From contig JAYFRL010000008.1 in the NCBI GenBank assembly GCA_034925905.1, positions 53,214 through 117,213 on the forward strand: a DNA stretch of 64,000 bases. The letters are read 5' to 3'. Shown piece after piece: positions 43,419 through 51,891 of this stretch (its first letter is position 1; each line of letters begins with the position of its first letter). Below the pieces are notes generated by a model. It was not told where the DNA came from. It ran no database searches and saw nothing but the letters and a program-made list of their open reading frames with translations. Both the position numbers and the translations under genes were made by a program. This stretch comes from JAYFRL01 sp034925905 (lineage in GTDB: Bacteria > Bacillota > Clostridia > Lachnospirales > Anaerotignaceae).

Positions 43419-44237
43419 TCAATCTATAGACAAAAGAGCAAGCAAAATATAATAAACCGCAGGAGCTGTCAACAAAACGCTGTCAAACCTGTCTAATATT
43501 CCGCCATGCCCTGGAATAGCGTTGCCATAATCTTTTATATCGGTGTAACGTTTTATGGAAGAAGCCGCAAGGTCTCCTATCTGGGAAAGAACAGCTCCGG
43601 CGCCTGATGTTACAACGCATAAAAGAAGGCTGTTTACTCCTTCGATGGGGAAAGCTTTTTCTATTGACATACCATATATAAAGCCTATTGTAACCGAAGT
43701 TATAACTCCGCCTATAGCTCCTTCAACTGTTTTTTTAGGGCTTAAAGCCGGGTTTAGCTTATGCCTTCCAAAAAGCATGCCTGAAAAATATGCTCCCGTA
43801 TCGCAGCCCCATGCGCATATAAATGCTAACCACACAAAATATATTCCATACTCATACTCACGTATAAGATATATATGTGATATTAAAAAACAAGAGTAAA
43901 AAAATCCAAAATAAGTAACCAAAGCTTCATAAATACTGGTTCTTAAGTGAAAAATAACAATGTATATTAATATTATGAGCATAAAAAGCGATACAAAAAT
44001 ATTAAAATAATTAGGTACAAAAACTATCCTTTCTATATCAAGCAGATAAAACACAGCAAAAGCATAGCCTATTAAGTGTATTGGTTTATCTTGATTCTTT
44101 GAAAATGCACAATAAAATTCCCTCATTGCCACAAGGGAAACCGCAAGAATACCTAGTTTCAAAGGCAGACCACCAACCCACACAAGAACAATAAGAATTG
44201 GAAGACCGACTATTGCTGATATTATCCTGGTTCGCAT
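43419..44237 (-). CDS. cdsA: Phosphatidate cytidylyltransferase
   Basis: CdsA makes CDP-diacylglycerol, the precursor of anionic phospholipids. The 272 residues give about seven or eight membrane helices. The C-terminal signature SSIKRYTDIKDYGNAIPGHGGILDRFDS (near 226-253) carries the conserved acidic residues, with the upstream LSPKKTVEGAIGG (near 167). It is 12 bases before dxr and 16 bases after uppS in the operon. Confidence 0.96.
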   Translation of the reverse strand: MRTRIISAIVGLPILIVLVWVGGLPLKLGILAVSLVAMREFYCAFSKNQDKPIHLIGYAFAVFYLLDIERIVFVPNYFNIFVSLFMLIILIYIVIFHLRTSIYEALVTYFGFFYSCFLISHIYLIREYEYGIYFVWLAFICAWGCDTGAYFSGMLFGRHKLNPALSPKKTVEGAIGGVITSVTIGFIYGMSIEKAFPIEGVNSLLLCVVTSGAGAVLSQIGDLAASSIKRYTDIKDYGNAIPGHGGILDRFDSVLLTAPAVYYILLALLSID

Positions 44238-44253
44238 AATTCCACCTCAAATA

Positions 44254-45000
44254 TTATTTTCTTCCGCCAAAACGCCTGTCTCTCTTACAATATGAATAAA
44301 TAGCGTCTATGAGATCCGACTCCGAAAAATCCGGCCATAATTTATCTGAAAAAAACATTTCCGTGTATGCAAGCTGCCAAAGAAGAAAATTGCTTATCCT
44401 CAGCTCTCCACTTGTTCTTATCAATAAATCAGGGTCTGCGAAAGCTTTTGTATCAAGATAGCCCGAAAAAACATCTTCGTTTATATCGCCTATCTTTATT
44501 TTATCTGACTTAACATCGTTTGCAATTGCCCTTACCGCTCTTAAAATCTCGTCTCTCCCCCCATAATTAAGAGCTATGTGGAAGTTTGTCCCACTGTTGT
44601 TTTTAGTATCCCTTTCAAGTACGGCTATCTGGTCTTTTATATCGTCGTCCAGACGTGAAACGTCCCCTATAACATCTATTCTAACATTTTCAAGATCAAT
44701 GCGGTTTCGGAAACGGTCAAGATATTCCCTTAAAAGATCCATTATGCCCTTAACCTCTTCTTCGCTGCGTTTCCAGTTTTCCGTTGAAAAAGCATATGCG
44801 GTTAAATGTTTTAACCCTATTGAATCAGAAAAGCGAACGATTTTTTCAAGCGTATTGGCGCCGGCCTTATGCCCAGCATTCTTTGGTAAAAACCTTTTTG
44901 AAGCCCAACGTCCGTTTCCATCCATTATTATCGCTATATGGTTAGGCATACAGCCTTTTAAATCTTCTTTTATGCTGTTTACATCAATTGATCCAGCCAT
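44254..45000 (-). CDS. uppS: Undecaprenyl (isoprenyl) diphosphate synthase
   Basis: UppS is a cis-prenyltransferase that makes the lipid carrier for cell-wall synthesis. HIAIIMDGNGRWASKR (near 22-37) contains the catalytic aspartate and the G-N-G-R-W motif. AFSTENWKRSEEEV (near 73) and LIRTSGELRISNFLLWQ (near 197) bind the isopentenyl diphosphate. The ATG at 45000 lies five bases after a GGAGGAG site; a TTG at 45012 in frame overlaps that site. A strong hairpin terminator separates it from frr upstream. Confidence 0.96.
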   Translation of the reverse strand: MAGSIDVNSIKEDLKGCMPNHIAIIMDGNGRWASKRFLPKNAGHKAGANTLEKIVRFSDSIGLKHLTAYAFSTENWKRSEEEVKGIMDLLREYLDRFRNRIDLENVRIDVIGDVSRLDDDIKDQIAVLERDTKNNSGTNFHIALNYGGRDEILRAVRAIANDVKSDKIKIGDINEDVFSGYLDTKAFADPDLLIRTSGELRISNFLLWQLAYTEMFFSDKLWPDFSESDLIDAIYSYCKRDRRFGGRK

Positions 45001-45032
45001 TTGCTCCTCCAAAAATATTAAAAATTGAAATA

Positions 45033-45062
45033 TAAAAAACCAACCACCGGCATAACCGGCGG
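45033..45062 (-). terminator. Internal terminator between frr and uppS
   Basis: CCGCCGG and CCGGTGG pair (one G-T) around TTATG, followed by TTGGTTTTTTATA on the minus strand. It lies 80 bases past the frr stop codon and just before uppS. Confidence 0.65.
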
Positions 45063-45141
45063 CTTTTTGCTTTAGAGATATATCAATAACGCCAAGCGGA
45101 TTTTGTAAATAATAAACTCCGCCGTTTTCTGTATATAAAAA

Positions 45142-45696
45142 TTATACCGAAAGTATATCCTTACTCTTTGCTTCACCTTTTTTATCTATCTCAGCAATAT
45201 ATTTATCTGTAAGTTTTTGAATTTTTTCTTCTAAATCCGTTAAATCATCCTCTGATATTTCATGTTTCTTTTCCTGCTTTTTAAAAGCCTCAAGAGCGTC
45301 TCTTCTGATGTTTCTTATGGCAACTTTTGAGTCTTCAGCTTTTTTCTTGACGGTTTTTGTAAGCTCTTTTCGTCTTTCCTCTGTAAGCTCAGGGAAAACA
45401 AGGCGTATAATCTTGCCGTCATTTGATGGATTTATGCCCAAATCGGATGTATTTATGGCTTTTTCAACCGCTTTAAGCAAGCTTGAATCCCAAGGCTGAA
45501 TTTGGATAAGCCTTGCTTCCGGCACAGTTATATTACCAACCTGATTTATGGGAGTTTGTGTTCCATAATAATCAACCGTTATCCTGTCAAGAACATGAGG
45601 ATTTGCTCTTCCTGCTCTTATGGTGTTATATTCACTTTCAAGCGAAGCAATAGTTTTTTTCATTTTCTCTTCATATAAATCGATTTCGTTTGCCAT
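45142..45696 (-). CDS. frr: Ribosome recycling factor
   Basis: Frr splits post-termination ribosomes with EF-G. The 184 residues show the two-domain tRNA-like shape: a long helical bundle (about 1-30 and 105-184) and a beta domain at about 31-104 (AGRANPHVLDRITVDYYGTQTPINQV). LTEERRKELTKTVKK is the conserved helix. It follows pyrH by 22 bases, as in most bacteria, and probably shares its mRNA. Confidence 0.98.
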   Translation of the reverse strand: MANEIDLYEEKMKKTIASLESEYNTIRAGRANPHVLDRITVDYYGTQTPINQVGNITVPEARLIQIQPWDSSLLKAVEKAINTSDLGINPSNDGKIIRLVFPELTEERRKELTKTVKKKAEDSKVAIRNIRRDALEAFKKQEKKHEISEDDLTDLEEKIQKLTDKYIAEIDKKGEAKSKDILSV

Positions 45697-45718
45697 TATA
45701 AATAACCTCCCTGTATAA

Positions 45719-46420
45719 TTATATAGTTACAAGCGTACCTATCTTTTCTCCTTTAACGCCTCTTATGATGCTTTTTTCTTCGTTTAAGCCAAAAATCAAA
45801 ATGGGTATTTTTTCATCCAGGCATATGCTTGCCGCCGTCAAATCTATAACCTTAAGGTTGTTTTTTATTATGTCTTCACATTTTATTATATCCATTTTTT
45901 TTGCATCGGAAAAAACATTTGGATCTTTATCATAAATACCGTCAACATTTTTTGCAAAAAACAAGGCGTCTGCCTCAAGCTCGGCCCCCCTTAAAGCTGT
46001 TATCGAATCTGTTGAAAAAAAAGGATGCCCAATCCCGCCGGCAAAAATAACAACCTCGCCTTTAGACAAGAAGCTTAAAGCGGCGTCTTTTGAAAACTCT
46101 TCAGTAATTGTGCCTACTTTAAAAGGCGTCATAACATGGGCATAAACCCCGGCCTGCCTTAAAGCATCACAAAGATAAAGCGCATTCATCACGGTTGCAA
46201 GTATCCCTATATGGTCGGCCTTTGTTCTGTCCATTTTTTTGTCTGCGCTTCGGCCTCTCCAATAGTTGCCGCCTCCGACAACAAGAGAAATCTGTGTTCC
46301 CATTTCCTTTATTTCTTTAATTTGATTTATTATGCTGTCTATAACTTCATCATTATAATAACCGCTTGATTTGCTGGCAAGAGCTTCTCCGCTCAGTTTA
46401 AGAATTATTCTTTTATACAT
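45719..46420 (-). CDS. pyrH: UMP kinase
   Basis: PyrH phosphorylates UMP to UDP and belongs to the amino-acid-kinase fold. LKLSGEALAS (8-17) binds phosphate, VVGGGNYWRGR (near 48-58) and GGIGHPFFSTD (near 128-138) form the ATP and UMP sites. The length of 233 residues is typical. It opens the pyrH-frr unit; a -10-like TATAAT lies about 40 bases upstream, but no matching -35 box could be placed. Confidence 0.97.
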   Translation of the reverse strand: MYKRIILKLSGEALASKSSGYYNDEVIDSIINQIKEIKEMGTQISLVVGGGNYWRGRSADKKMDRTKADHIGILATVMNALYLCDALRQAGVYAHVMTPFKVGTITEEFSKDAALSFLSKGEVVIFAGGIGHPFFSTDSITALRGAELEADALFFAKNVDGIYDKDPNVFSDAKKMDIIKCEDIIKNNLKVIDLTAASICLDEKIPILIFGLNEEKSIIRGVKGEKIGTLVTI

Positions 46421-46493
46421 AAAGGCTCACTCCTCAGATACTAATTTACCATATTATATATTAAAATTCCATAGCTTTTTTATTTTTAGGTGC

Positions 46494-46529
46494 AAAAAAC
46501 GGCTGCACAAAATATTACCCACGCAGCCG
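46494..46529 (-). terminator. Terminator of the mutS2-to-thiN operon
   Basis: CGGCTGC and GCAGCCG form a 7-bp stem with a 16-base loop, followed by six T on the minus strand. It lies about 230 bases past the thiN stop codon, with the small plus-strand gene between, so operon transcripts probably run antisense through that gene. Confidence 0.6.
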
Positions 46530-46542
46530 GACAGTGTTTTTA

Positions 46543-46571
46543 TTCACTTTTTTATATCTTCGGAATAAAAT
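46543..46571 (+). promoter_or_regulatory. Candidate promoter of the small membrane protein gene
   Basis: TTCACT and TAAAAT are 17 bases apart, 28 bases before the ATG at 46600. Confidence 0.4.
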
Positions 46572-46599
46572 ATATAAAACAATTTTTGAGGGTGTTTTT

Positions 46600-46758
46600 A
46601 TGAATAGGCGTCTAAGCAATGCTCAAACATGGGGGCTTATAATTGTTTCTCTGGGAATAGGAATGCTTATTTCCATAATAATACCTTGGTGGAGTTTTGT
46701 ACTTGCCATAGGGCTTATTGTTGCAGGGATATATATTTTTAGTTCAAGATGCCATTAA
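46600..46758 (+). CDS. Small two-helix membrane protein (52 residues)
   Basis: I do not recognise a named family. The peptide begins MNRRLSNAQTWG and has two hydrophobic helices (about residues 11-28 and 31-47) separated by a Pro-Trp-Trp turn, ending SSRCH. A GAGGGTG ribosome site and a candidate promoter support expression. It lies between thiN and pyrH, opposite both, with its stop three bases from the thiN stop. It may be a membrane-stress or complex-associated small protein, but there is no direct evidence of that. Confidence 0.65.
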   Translation: MNRRLSNAQTWGLIIVSLGIGMLISIIIPWWSFVLAIGLIVAGIYIFSSRCH

Positions 46759-46761
46759 GCT

Positions 46762-47397
46762 TTAATCCTTGGCTCTTATAACAAGCAAAAGCCCTTCTTT
46801 AAAGCTTATATCCGCTTCATCCGCAAGCATAATATTGCTTATGCCTATCGTGCTGTCATAAGGGATATATGCGTCTAAAAGAGGATATTCCATCCCTTTA
46901 AGAGTAACTCCCTTAACGTCTCCTTTAAACGGGATCAAAGAAACTATATCTCCTTTTTCCCCTTTAACCGTTATATGCCCGTCTATCAGCTCTGCTTTGT
47001 TCTTTTCATTTATAAGTGTTGCTTTAACACCTTTTAAAAGAGCGCGCTCCAAAAGATGGACATTGCCCAAAGTATGGTCAAGCCTTGAGCCTATTCCGCC
47101 TAAGATTGTTATTTCGCTGGCTCCCAGACCAAACGCGCAGTTAAACGCAAGCTCCATATCCGTCTCATCTTTTTTCTTGGGAAATTTTTTTTCAAAAACA
47201 CCTTTTTGCCTATAATAATCCAGAATTTTTGGGTCTGCGGAATCAAAATCGCCTAAAATATAATCCGGTATAATCCCAAGGGCATAGCAATGGCGTGCTC
47301 CCCCGTCGCACGAAATAATTACATCCGCTTCGTCGGTATATTTTTTGCAAAAACTATAATCATATATATCCGCGCTGGCAAATATAACTGCTTTCAT
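46762..47397 (-). CDS. thiN: Thiamine pyrophosphokinase
   Basis: ThiN makes thiamine diphosphate from thiamine and ATP. The 211 residues show CDGGARHCYALGIIPDYILGDFDSAD (near 30-55), whose aspartates bind magnesium and ATP, and ETDMELAFN (near 79) and GGIGSRLDHTLGN (near 101-113), the second nucleotide site. The C-terminal beta domain binds thiamine. It overlaps the end of rpe by four bases and is the last gene of the operon, as in many Firmicutes (prkC-rsgA-rpe-thiN). Confidence 0.94.
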   Translation of the reverse strand: MKAVIFASADIYDYSFCKKYTDEADVIISCDGGARHCYALGIIPDYILGDFDSADPKILDYYRQKGVFEKKFPKKKDETDMELAFNCAFGLGASEITILGGIGSRLDHTLGNVHLLERALLKGVKATLINEKNKAELIDGHITVKGEKGDIVSLIPFKGDVKGVTLKGMEYPLLDAYIPYDSTIGISNIMLADEADISFKEGLLLVIRAKD

Positions 47398-48059
47398 ATG
47401 TCATACTCCTCAAAAATCTTTAAAAATTCTTTACATGCTGCTCCCACATCTTCCGCGCTAAAAACTGCGCTCCCCGCAACTATAACATCGGCTCCCGCTT
47501 CTATAACTTCCCTAACATTTGAAAGCGTAACTCCACCGTCAACCTCTATTTCAAACGACAACCCTTTTTCCAGCCTTATTCTGCGAAGCTTTCTTAAGTT
47601 GTCCAAAGCAGGCGCTATAAGCTTCTGCCCTCCAAAACCCGGCTCAACCGTCATAGCAAGAACCATATCCACATAAGGAAGCAGTTCTTCTATTTCTTCC
47701 ACCGGAGTATATGGCTTTATTGTTACCGCGGCTTTAACTCCAAAGCCTCTTATAATATCTATAACTTCTTTAGGATTATTCACCGCTTCGGCATGAAAAT
47801 TTATTATATCGGCACCCGCTTTAACAAAATCAGGTATGTATTTAACCGGATCGCTTATCATCAAATGCGTGTCAAAAATCATCCCTGAAACAGGACGGAG
47901 CTTTTTTATCACAGGCGCTCCAAAGGTTATATTCGGCACAAAATTCCCATCCATTATATCAAGATGCAGATATGCGGCTCCTGCGTTTTCAACAAGGGCT
48001 ATCTCTCTATCAAGCTTTGAAAAGTCTGCCGATAAAAGCGACGGTGATAATTTTATCAT
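47394..48059 (-). CDS. rpe: Ribulose-phosphate 3-epimerase
   Basis: Rpe interconverts ribulose 5-phosphate and xylulose 5-phosphate in the pentose phosphate pathway. LSPSLLSADFSKLD (4-17), HLDIMDGNFVPNITFG (near 35-50), HLMISDP (near 66) and EVDGGVTLSN (near 175) give the TIM-barrel metal and phosphate sites. The ATG at 48059 follows AGAAAGGA, one base after the rsgA stop; the frame continues to a TTG at 48083 inside rsgA. The resulting 221 residues are a normal length. Confidence 0.96.
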   Translation of the reverse strand: MIKLSPSLLSADFSKLDREIALVENAGAAYLHLDIMDGNFVPNITFGAPVIKKLRPVSGMIFDTHLMISDPVKYIPDFVKAGADIINFHAEAVNNPKEVIDIIRGFGVKAAVTIKPYTPVEEIEELLPYVDMVLAMTVEPGFGGQKLIAPALDNLRKLRRIRLEKGLSFEIEVDGGVTLSNVREVIEAGADVIVAGSAVFSAEDVGAACKEFLKIFEEYDI

Positions 48060-48060
48060 T

Positions 48061-48936
48061 TTATTTTTTCCTTTCTTCCGCAAGTTCGTTATATATATTT
48101 ATATATCTTTCGTATCTTTCTTTGCTTATAGTTTTGCCTATCTGGTCCTTTATGGCACAGTCCGGTTCGTTTATATGGCTGCATCCGGTATATCTGCATT
48201 TGTTCCCCCATGGCAAAAATTCCCTGAAATATTGCCAAAGCTCTTCTTTTTTAATGTCTCCGATATCAAGAGAAGTAAATCCCGGGGAATCGACTATATA
48301 ACAGCCTTTCAAAACTTCCATAAGCTCGGTATGGCGCGTAGTATGGCGTCCGCGCATTATTTTTTCACTAAGGTCTCCTATTTTAAGTGAAAAATCGGAA
48401 TTAAGCGCGTTTATTATACTTGATTTCCCGACCCCGGAAGGACCTGCGAAAACAGATATCTTACCCTCAAGCGCCGGTTTTAATTCTTTAATTCCTTCGC
48501 CCGTAAGCGAACTGACAGCATAGACTTCATATCCGGCATCTTCATAAAGCCTGCAAACTGCTTTATGCCGGCCTTCTTCGTCAATGTCCGTTTTATTTAT
48601 ACAGACAACAGGATTTATACCCTCGGTTTCCGCCAAAATCAGAAACCTGTCCAATATATCATAATTAATATCTGGATTTTTGATTGAAAATACAACAACA
48701 GCCTGATCCACATTAGACACTTTTGGCCTTGAAAGAGAATTCCTGCGTTCAAGGATTTTATCAAGGCTGCCTTTTTTATTTCTTTCGTCTAATATACTTA
48801 TAACAACCTTGTCTCCGACAGTCGGAGTTATATTTTCTTTGCGGAATATGCCTCTTGCCCTGCATTCATAAATTCCGCTGTCCGTATTAACATAATAAAA
48901 CCCGCCTATACCCTTAACTATTACTCCTTCCGCCAT
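48061..48936 (-). CDS. rsgA: Ribosome small subunit-dependent GTPase A
   Basis: RsgA helps late 30S maturation. It has an N-terminal OB domain (1-65), then a circularly permuted GTPase in which G4 CINKTD (near 117) precedes G1 GPSGVGKSS (near 166) and G3 DSPGFTS (near 216). The C-terminal zinc region has KCRYTGCSHINEPDCAIK (near 243-260). The length of 291 residues is usual. Its ATG overlaps the prkC stop by one base, so translation is coupled. Confidence 0.97.
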   Translation of the reverse strand: MAEGVIVKGIGGFYYVNTDSGIYECRARGIFRKENITPTVGDKVVISILDERNKKGSLDKILERRNSLSRPKVSNVDQAVVVFSIKNPDINYDILDRFLILAETEGINPVVCINKTDIDEEGRHKAVCRLYEDAGYEVYAVSSLTGEGIKELKPALEGKISVFAGPSGVGKSSIINALNSDFSLKIGDLSEKIMRGRHTTRHTELMEVLKGCYIVDSPGFTSLDIGDIKKEELWQYFREFLPWGNKCRYTGCSHINEPDCAIKDQIGKTISKERYERYINIYNELAEERKK

Positions 48937-51134
48937 TAATTGCCGCCTTCCGGGAATTCAAAGTTTTCAGTCCACTGCAAAGCTCCGTCAAAATAAACCT
49001 GAACCTCGACGTTCCCTTCTCCGCTTATCTGAACATCAAACGGAAGCTCGCTTTTTTGCTTAACTCCGCTAAATACAGTTTCAGGTGCTCCGCCGTTTGT
49101 TATTTTAACTATATCTATCGTTATCTCATCGGCAATTTCAGCTCCCATAGGCACAGAAACAGTTAAGGTCTGGCTGCTTGTATCACTGCTGTCTGTGTTT
49201 TCCAAAGTGCCGCTGGTTTCTTCAGCGCTTTCATCCTTGCCTGTGCTCACAACGATTGAAAGCACACTGTCTTTGGCAACCTTTGTGCCTTTTTCAAGCG
49301 TTTGGCTTATAACAAGACCTTCATCCACAGTGTCACTTGATTTTTTATATGTCTGACCAAATATAAAGCCTGAATTTGTAATTAAGGACTTTGCTTCGCT
49401 TTCGGTTTTACCGGTTAAATCAGGAACTGTAACCTGTTCTGGCTCAGCGCCTTTGCTGGTTACGAATATAACCTTCGTGTTTTTATCTATTTTAACTCCT
49501 GATGTCGGCTGCTGAGAAATAATTTTCCCAAGCTCCGCCTCTGTTGTATATTCATATTCTGTGCTTATGTCCGTTACACCAAGGCTTTCAAGCTTGCTTA
49601 CGGCTTTTTCCTCATCCTGGCCAATAAAATTAATCATATCATATGACTTGATTCCAAGGCTGACAGCAACCGTTACCTCCTTCGTGTCCCCAATAAGCGT
49701 GTTTGCTTCTACAGATTGCAAAATAACAATCCCTTCTTCATAGACAAGGCTATAGTCGTCGCCGTCTCTTTCAAGCGAAAGACCCAGAGCTTCTGCCTCC
49801 TTCACCGCATCTTCATAGCTCATTCCAACAAAATTCGGCATGTTTTCCACTGTGGCTACAGCTTCGGTGCTTCCGCCCAAGATCCCTTCTTTGATGAATT
49901 TCATGCCCACAAAAGAAATGGTGAATATTATTACTAAAGCTGTTATAACAGCGGCTATGGTTACCTTTTTTTCAAGCTGTACTTCTTCATCATACTCTTT
50001 TTGCTGTCTTGAGCTTGGTTTCATATTCACGCTACGGTTTTGCCTTTCGTTTAAAGGTTCTCTAATATCGTTAACTCTTTTCCCCTGAGGCTGATATCCG
50101 TTTTGGCTTTGCTTTTTCGGTTTGTCAAAATTCGGTATGTCTATCTCCTGAATGTCTTCATTCTCCGTGGTTTTATCGTCATTGCCCTTTTGATATTTAG
50201 CAGAATATACTTCTGCCGGTTTTTCGGGTATTTCTTTTTGCTTTGGAGCTTCGCTCAAAACAGGTCCTAGAGCTTCTCCTGCCGCATTCCCTTTTATAAA
50301 ACCTTCGGAAGCTTCACTAAGCGCCCTTTTTAAATCTTCAAGCAAAAGATCTATATTTGCATATCTTTCGTCGGCTCTTTTTCTGGTGGCTTTACTTATC
50401 ATACCTTGAATTTCTCTTGAAATTTCCGGGTTAAACTCTTTTATATCGGGAAGCTTTTGGTTTATGTGCATAAGGGCCACAGAAACAGAATTATCCCCTT
50501 CAAACGGAAGACGCCCCGTTGCCATTTCAAACATGGTTATCCCAAGCGAATATATATCGCTTCTTTCGTCAACATATCCTCCACGAGCCTGCTCCGGAGA
50601 AAGATAATGCACCGAGCCTACGGCCCCTTCCTGAGCAAGCGTCGTTGTTGACGGAGCTTTTGCTATTCCAAAATCAGTAACCTTTATAGTGCCGTCGAAC
50701 GAAACAAGAATATTCTGAGGCTTTATATCCTTGTGTATAATATGGTTTTTATGCGCATGGGACAAAGCAGAGGCTATCTGTATTGCGATACTTAAAATTG
50801 TTATATTGTCAAATGGGGCTTTTTCTATTATGGCTTGTTTTAAGCTGTCACCATGGACATATTCCATAACTATATAATATATATCGTCTTCCTGCCCTAC
50901 GTCATATACGTTCACAATGTTTACATGTGAAAGGCTTGCGGCCGCTCTGGCTTCAACCTTAAACCTGGCTTTAAATTCTTCGTCCGAAGTATATTCATCC
51001 CTTAAAACTTTTACGGTTACAAACCTTTCAAGCTTTTTATCCCTGGCGCGATAAACTATTGCCATCCCGCCTTTTCCTATTATTTCAATCAGCTCGTACC
51101 TGTCGCCAAGGCACATTCCAATTGGCAATATCAT
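48936..51134 (-). CDS. prkC: PASTA-domain Ser/Thr protein kinase (PrkC/IreK/StkP family)
   Basis: This 732-residue membrane kinase senses cell-wall fragments and controls growth, division and beta-lactam tolerance. The cytoplasmic kinase domain (about 13-270) has the glycine loop GKGGMAIVYRA (20-30), the Lys at 42, HKDIKPQN (134-141) and DFG (154-156). A linker leads to one membrane helix (about 391-414). Three PASTA repeats (about 430-495, 497-565 and 566-636) and an extra C-terminal beta-rich domain face outside. It overlaps the phosphatase gene by four bases. IreB at 8024 is a likely substrate. Confidence 0.97.
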   Translation of the reverse strand: MILPIGMCLGDRYELIEIIGKGGMAIVYRARDKKLERFVTVKVLRDEYTSDEEFKARFKVEARAAASLSHVNIVNVYDVGQEDDIYYIVMEYVHGDSLKQAIIEKAPFDNITILSIAIQIASALSHAHKNHIIHKDIKPQNILVSFDGTIKVTDFGIAKAPSTTTLAQEGAVGSVHYLSPEQARGGYVDERSDIYSLGITMFEMATGRLPFEGDNSVSVALMHINQKLPDIKEFNPEISREIQGMISKATRKRADERYANIDLLLEDLKRALSEASEGFIKGNAAGEALGPVLSEAPKQKEIPEKPAEVYSAKYQKGNDDKTTENEDIQEIDIPNFDKPKKQSQNGYQPQGKRVNDIREPLNERQNRSVNMKPSSRQQKEYDEEVQLEKKVTIAAVITALVIIFTISFVGMKFIKEGILGGSTEAVATVENMPNFVGMSYEDAVKEAEALGLSLERDGDDYSLVYEEGIVILQSVEANTLIGDTKEVTVAVSLGIKSYDMINFIGQDEEKAVSKLESLGVTDISTEYEYTTEAELGKIISQQPTSGVKIDKNTKVIFVTSKGAEPEQVTVPDLTGKTESEAKSLITNSGFIFGQTYKKSSDTVDEGLVISQTLEKGTKVAKDSVLSIVVSTGKDESAEETSGTLENTDSSDTSSQTLTVSVPMGAEIADEITIDIVKITNGGAPETVFSGVKQKSELPFDVQISGEGNVEVQVYFDGALQWTENFEFPEGGN

Positions 51135-51880
51135 TCTTCCACCCCCAAGCCGTCAGCTTTTACAATAATAATCGAAATATTGTCTTTACCGCCGTTTTCG
51201 TTTGCAATATCTATAAGCTCAGTTACCTTTTCTTCAATCGTAATATCTTTTTCAAGAGTTTCCTTTATTTTATCATCTGTAACCATATTTGTAAGCCCGT
51301 CTGAACAGATAAGTATTATGTCGTTTATGTATATATCCGCCATTATAGTATCTATGTCAACATTTTCCTCCGAGCCCACAGCTCTTGTAATCACATTCCT
51401 CTGAGGATGGCGTTTTGCTTCTTTTTTTGTTATCTTTCCCTTTCTTACCATTTCCATAACAAAAGAATGGTCGCTTGTAAGCTGTTTTAATTCTCCTTTG
51501 CTGAATATGTAAAGGCGGCTGTCTCCAACATGGACTATATAAAGTTTCTTGCCTATTATAAGGGTGGCTAAAAAGGTCGTGCCCATACCGGAATATTCTT
51601 TTTTGGAGAGGGATTTTAAATAAAGCTCCCTGTTGCAAAATGATATGGCTTCAACCATTGTGTCAAGGGCATTGTCTTCGTTTATTCCGTCTTTAAAGGC
51701 CTTATCGAAATATTCGTTAAACATTTCTATAGAAAAGCTGCTTGCAACCTCGCCGGCATTATGCCCACCCATCCCGTCGGCAACTATATACAGGTTTAAT
51801 TTCCCTTTTGACGAAATAAAAATATTATCCTCGTTTTTTTCTCTTAGCATCCCCGTTACGCTTCTACCAACAGATTCCAT
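51131..51880 (-). CDS. PP2C-type Ser/Thr phosphatase (Stp/IreP/PrpC)
   Basis: The 249-residue PPM/PP2C phosphatase reverses the PASTA kinase. RSVTGMLREKNEDN (6-19) and VADGMGGHNAGEVAS (near 33-47) hold metal-binding aspartates. VGDSRLYIF (near 118) and LICSDGLTNMV (near 191) and GGKDNISIIIV (near 233) complete the sites. Three metal aspartates are visible. The ATG at 51880 lies 11 bases after rlmN, and the gene runs into the kinase with a four-base ATGA-type overlap. Confidence 0.95.
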   Translation of the reverse strand: MESVGRSVTGMLREKNEDNIFISSKGKLNLYIVADGMGGHNAGEVASSFSIEMFNEYFDKAFKDGINEDNALDTMVEAISFCNRELYLKSLSKKEYSGMGTTFLATLIIGKKLYIVHVGDSRLYIFSKGELKQLTSDHSFVMEMVRKGKITKKEAKRHPQRNVITRAVGSEENVDIDTIMADIYINDIILICSDGLTNMVTDDKIKETLEKDITIEEKVTELIDIANENGGKDNISIIIVKADGLGVEE

Positions 51881-51891
51881 AAGACACCTCC

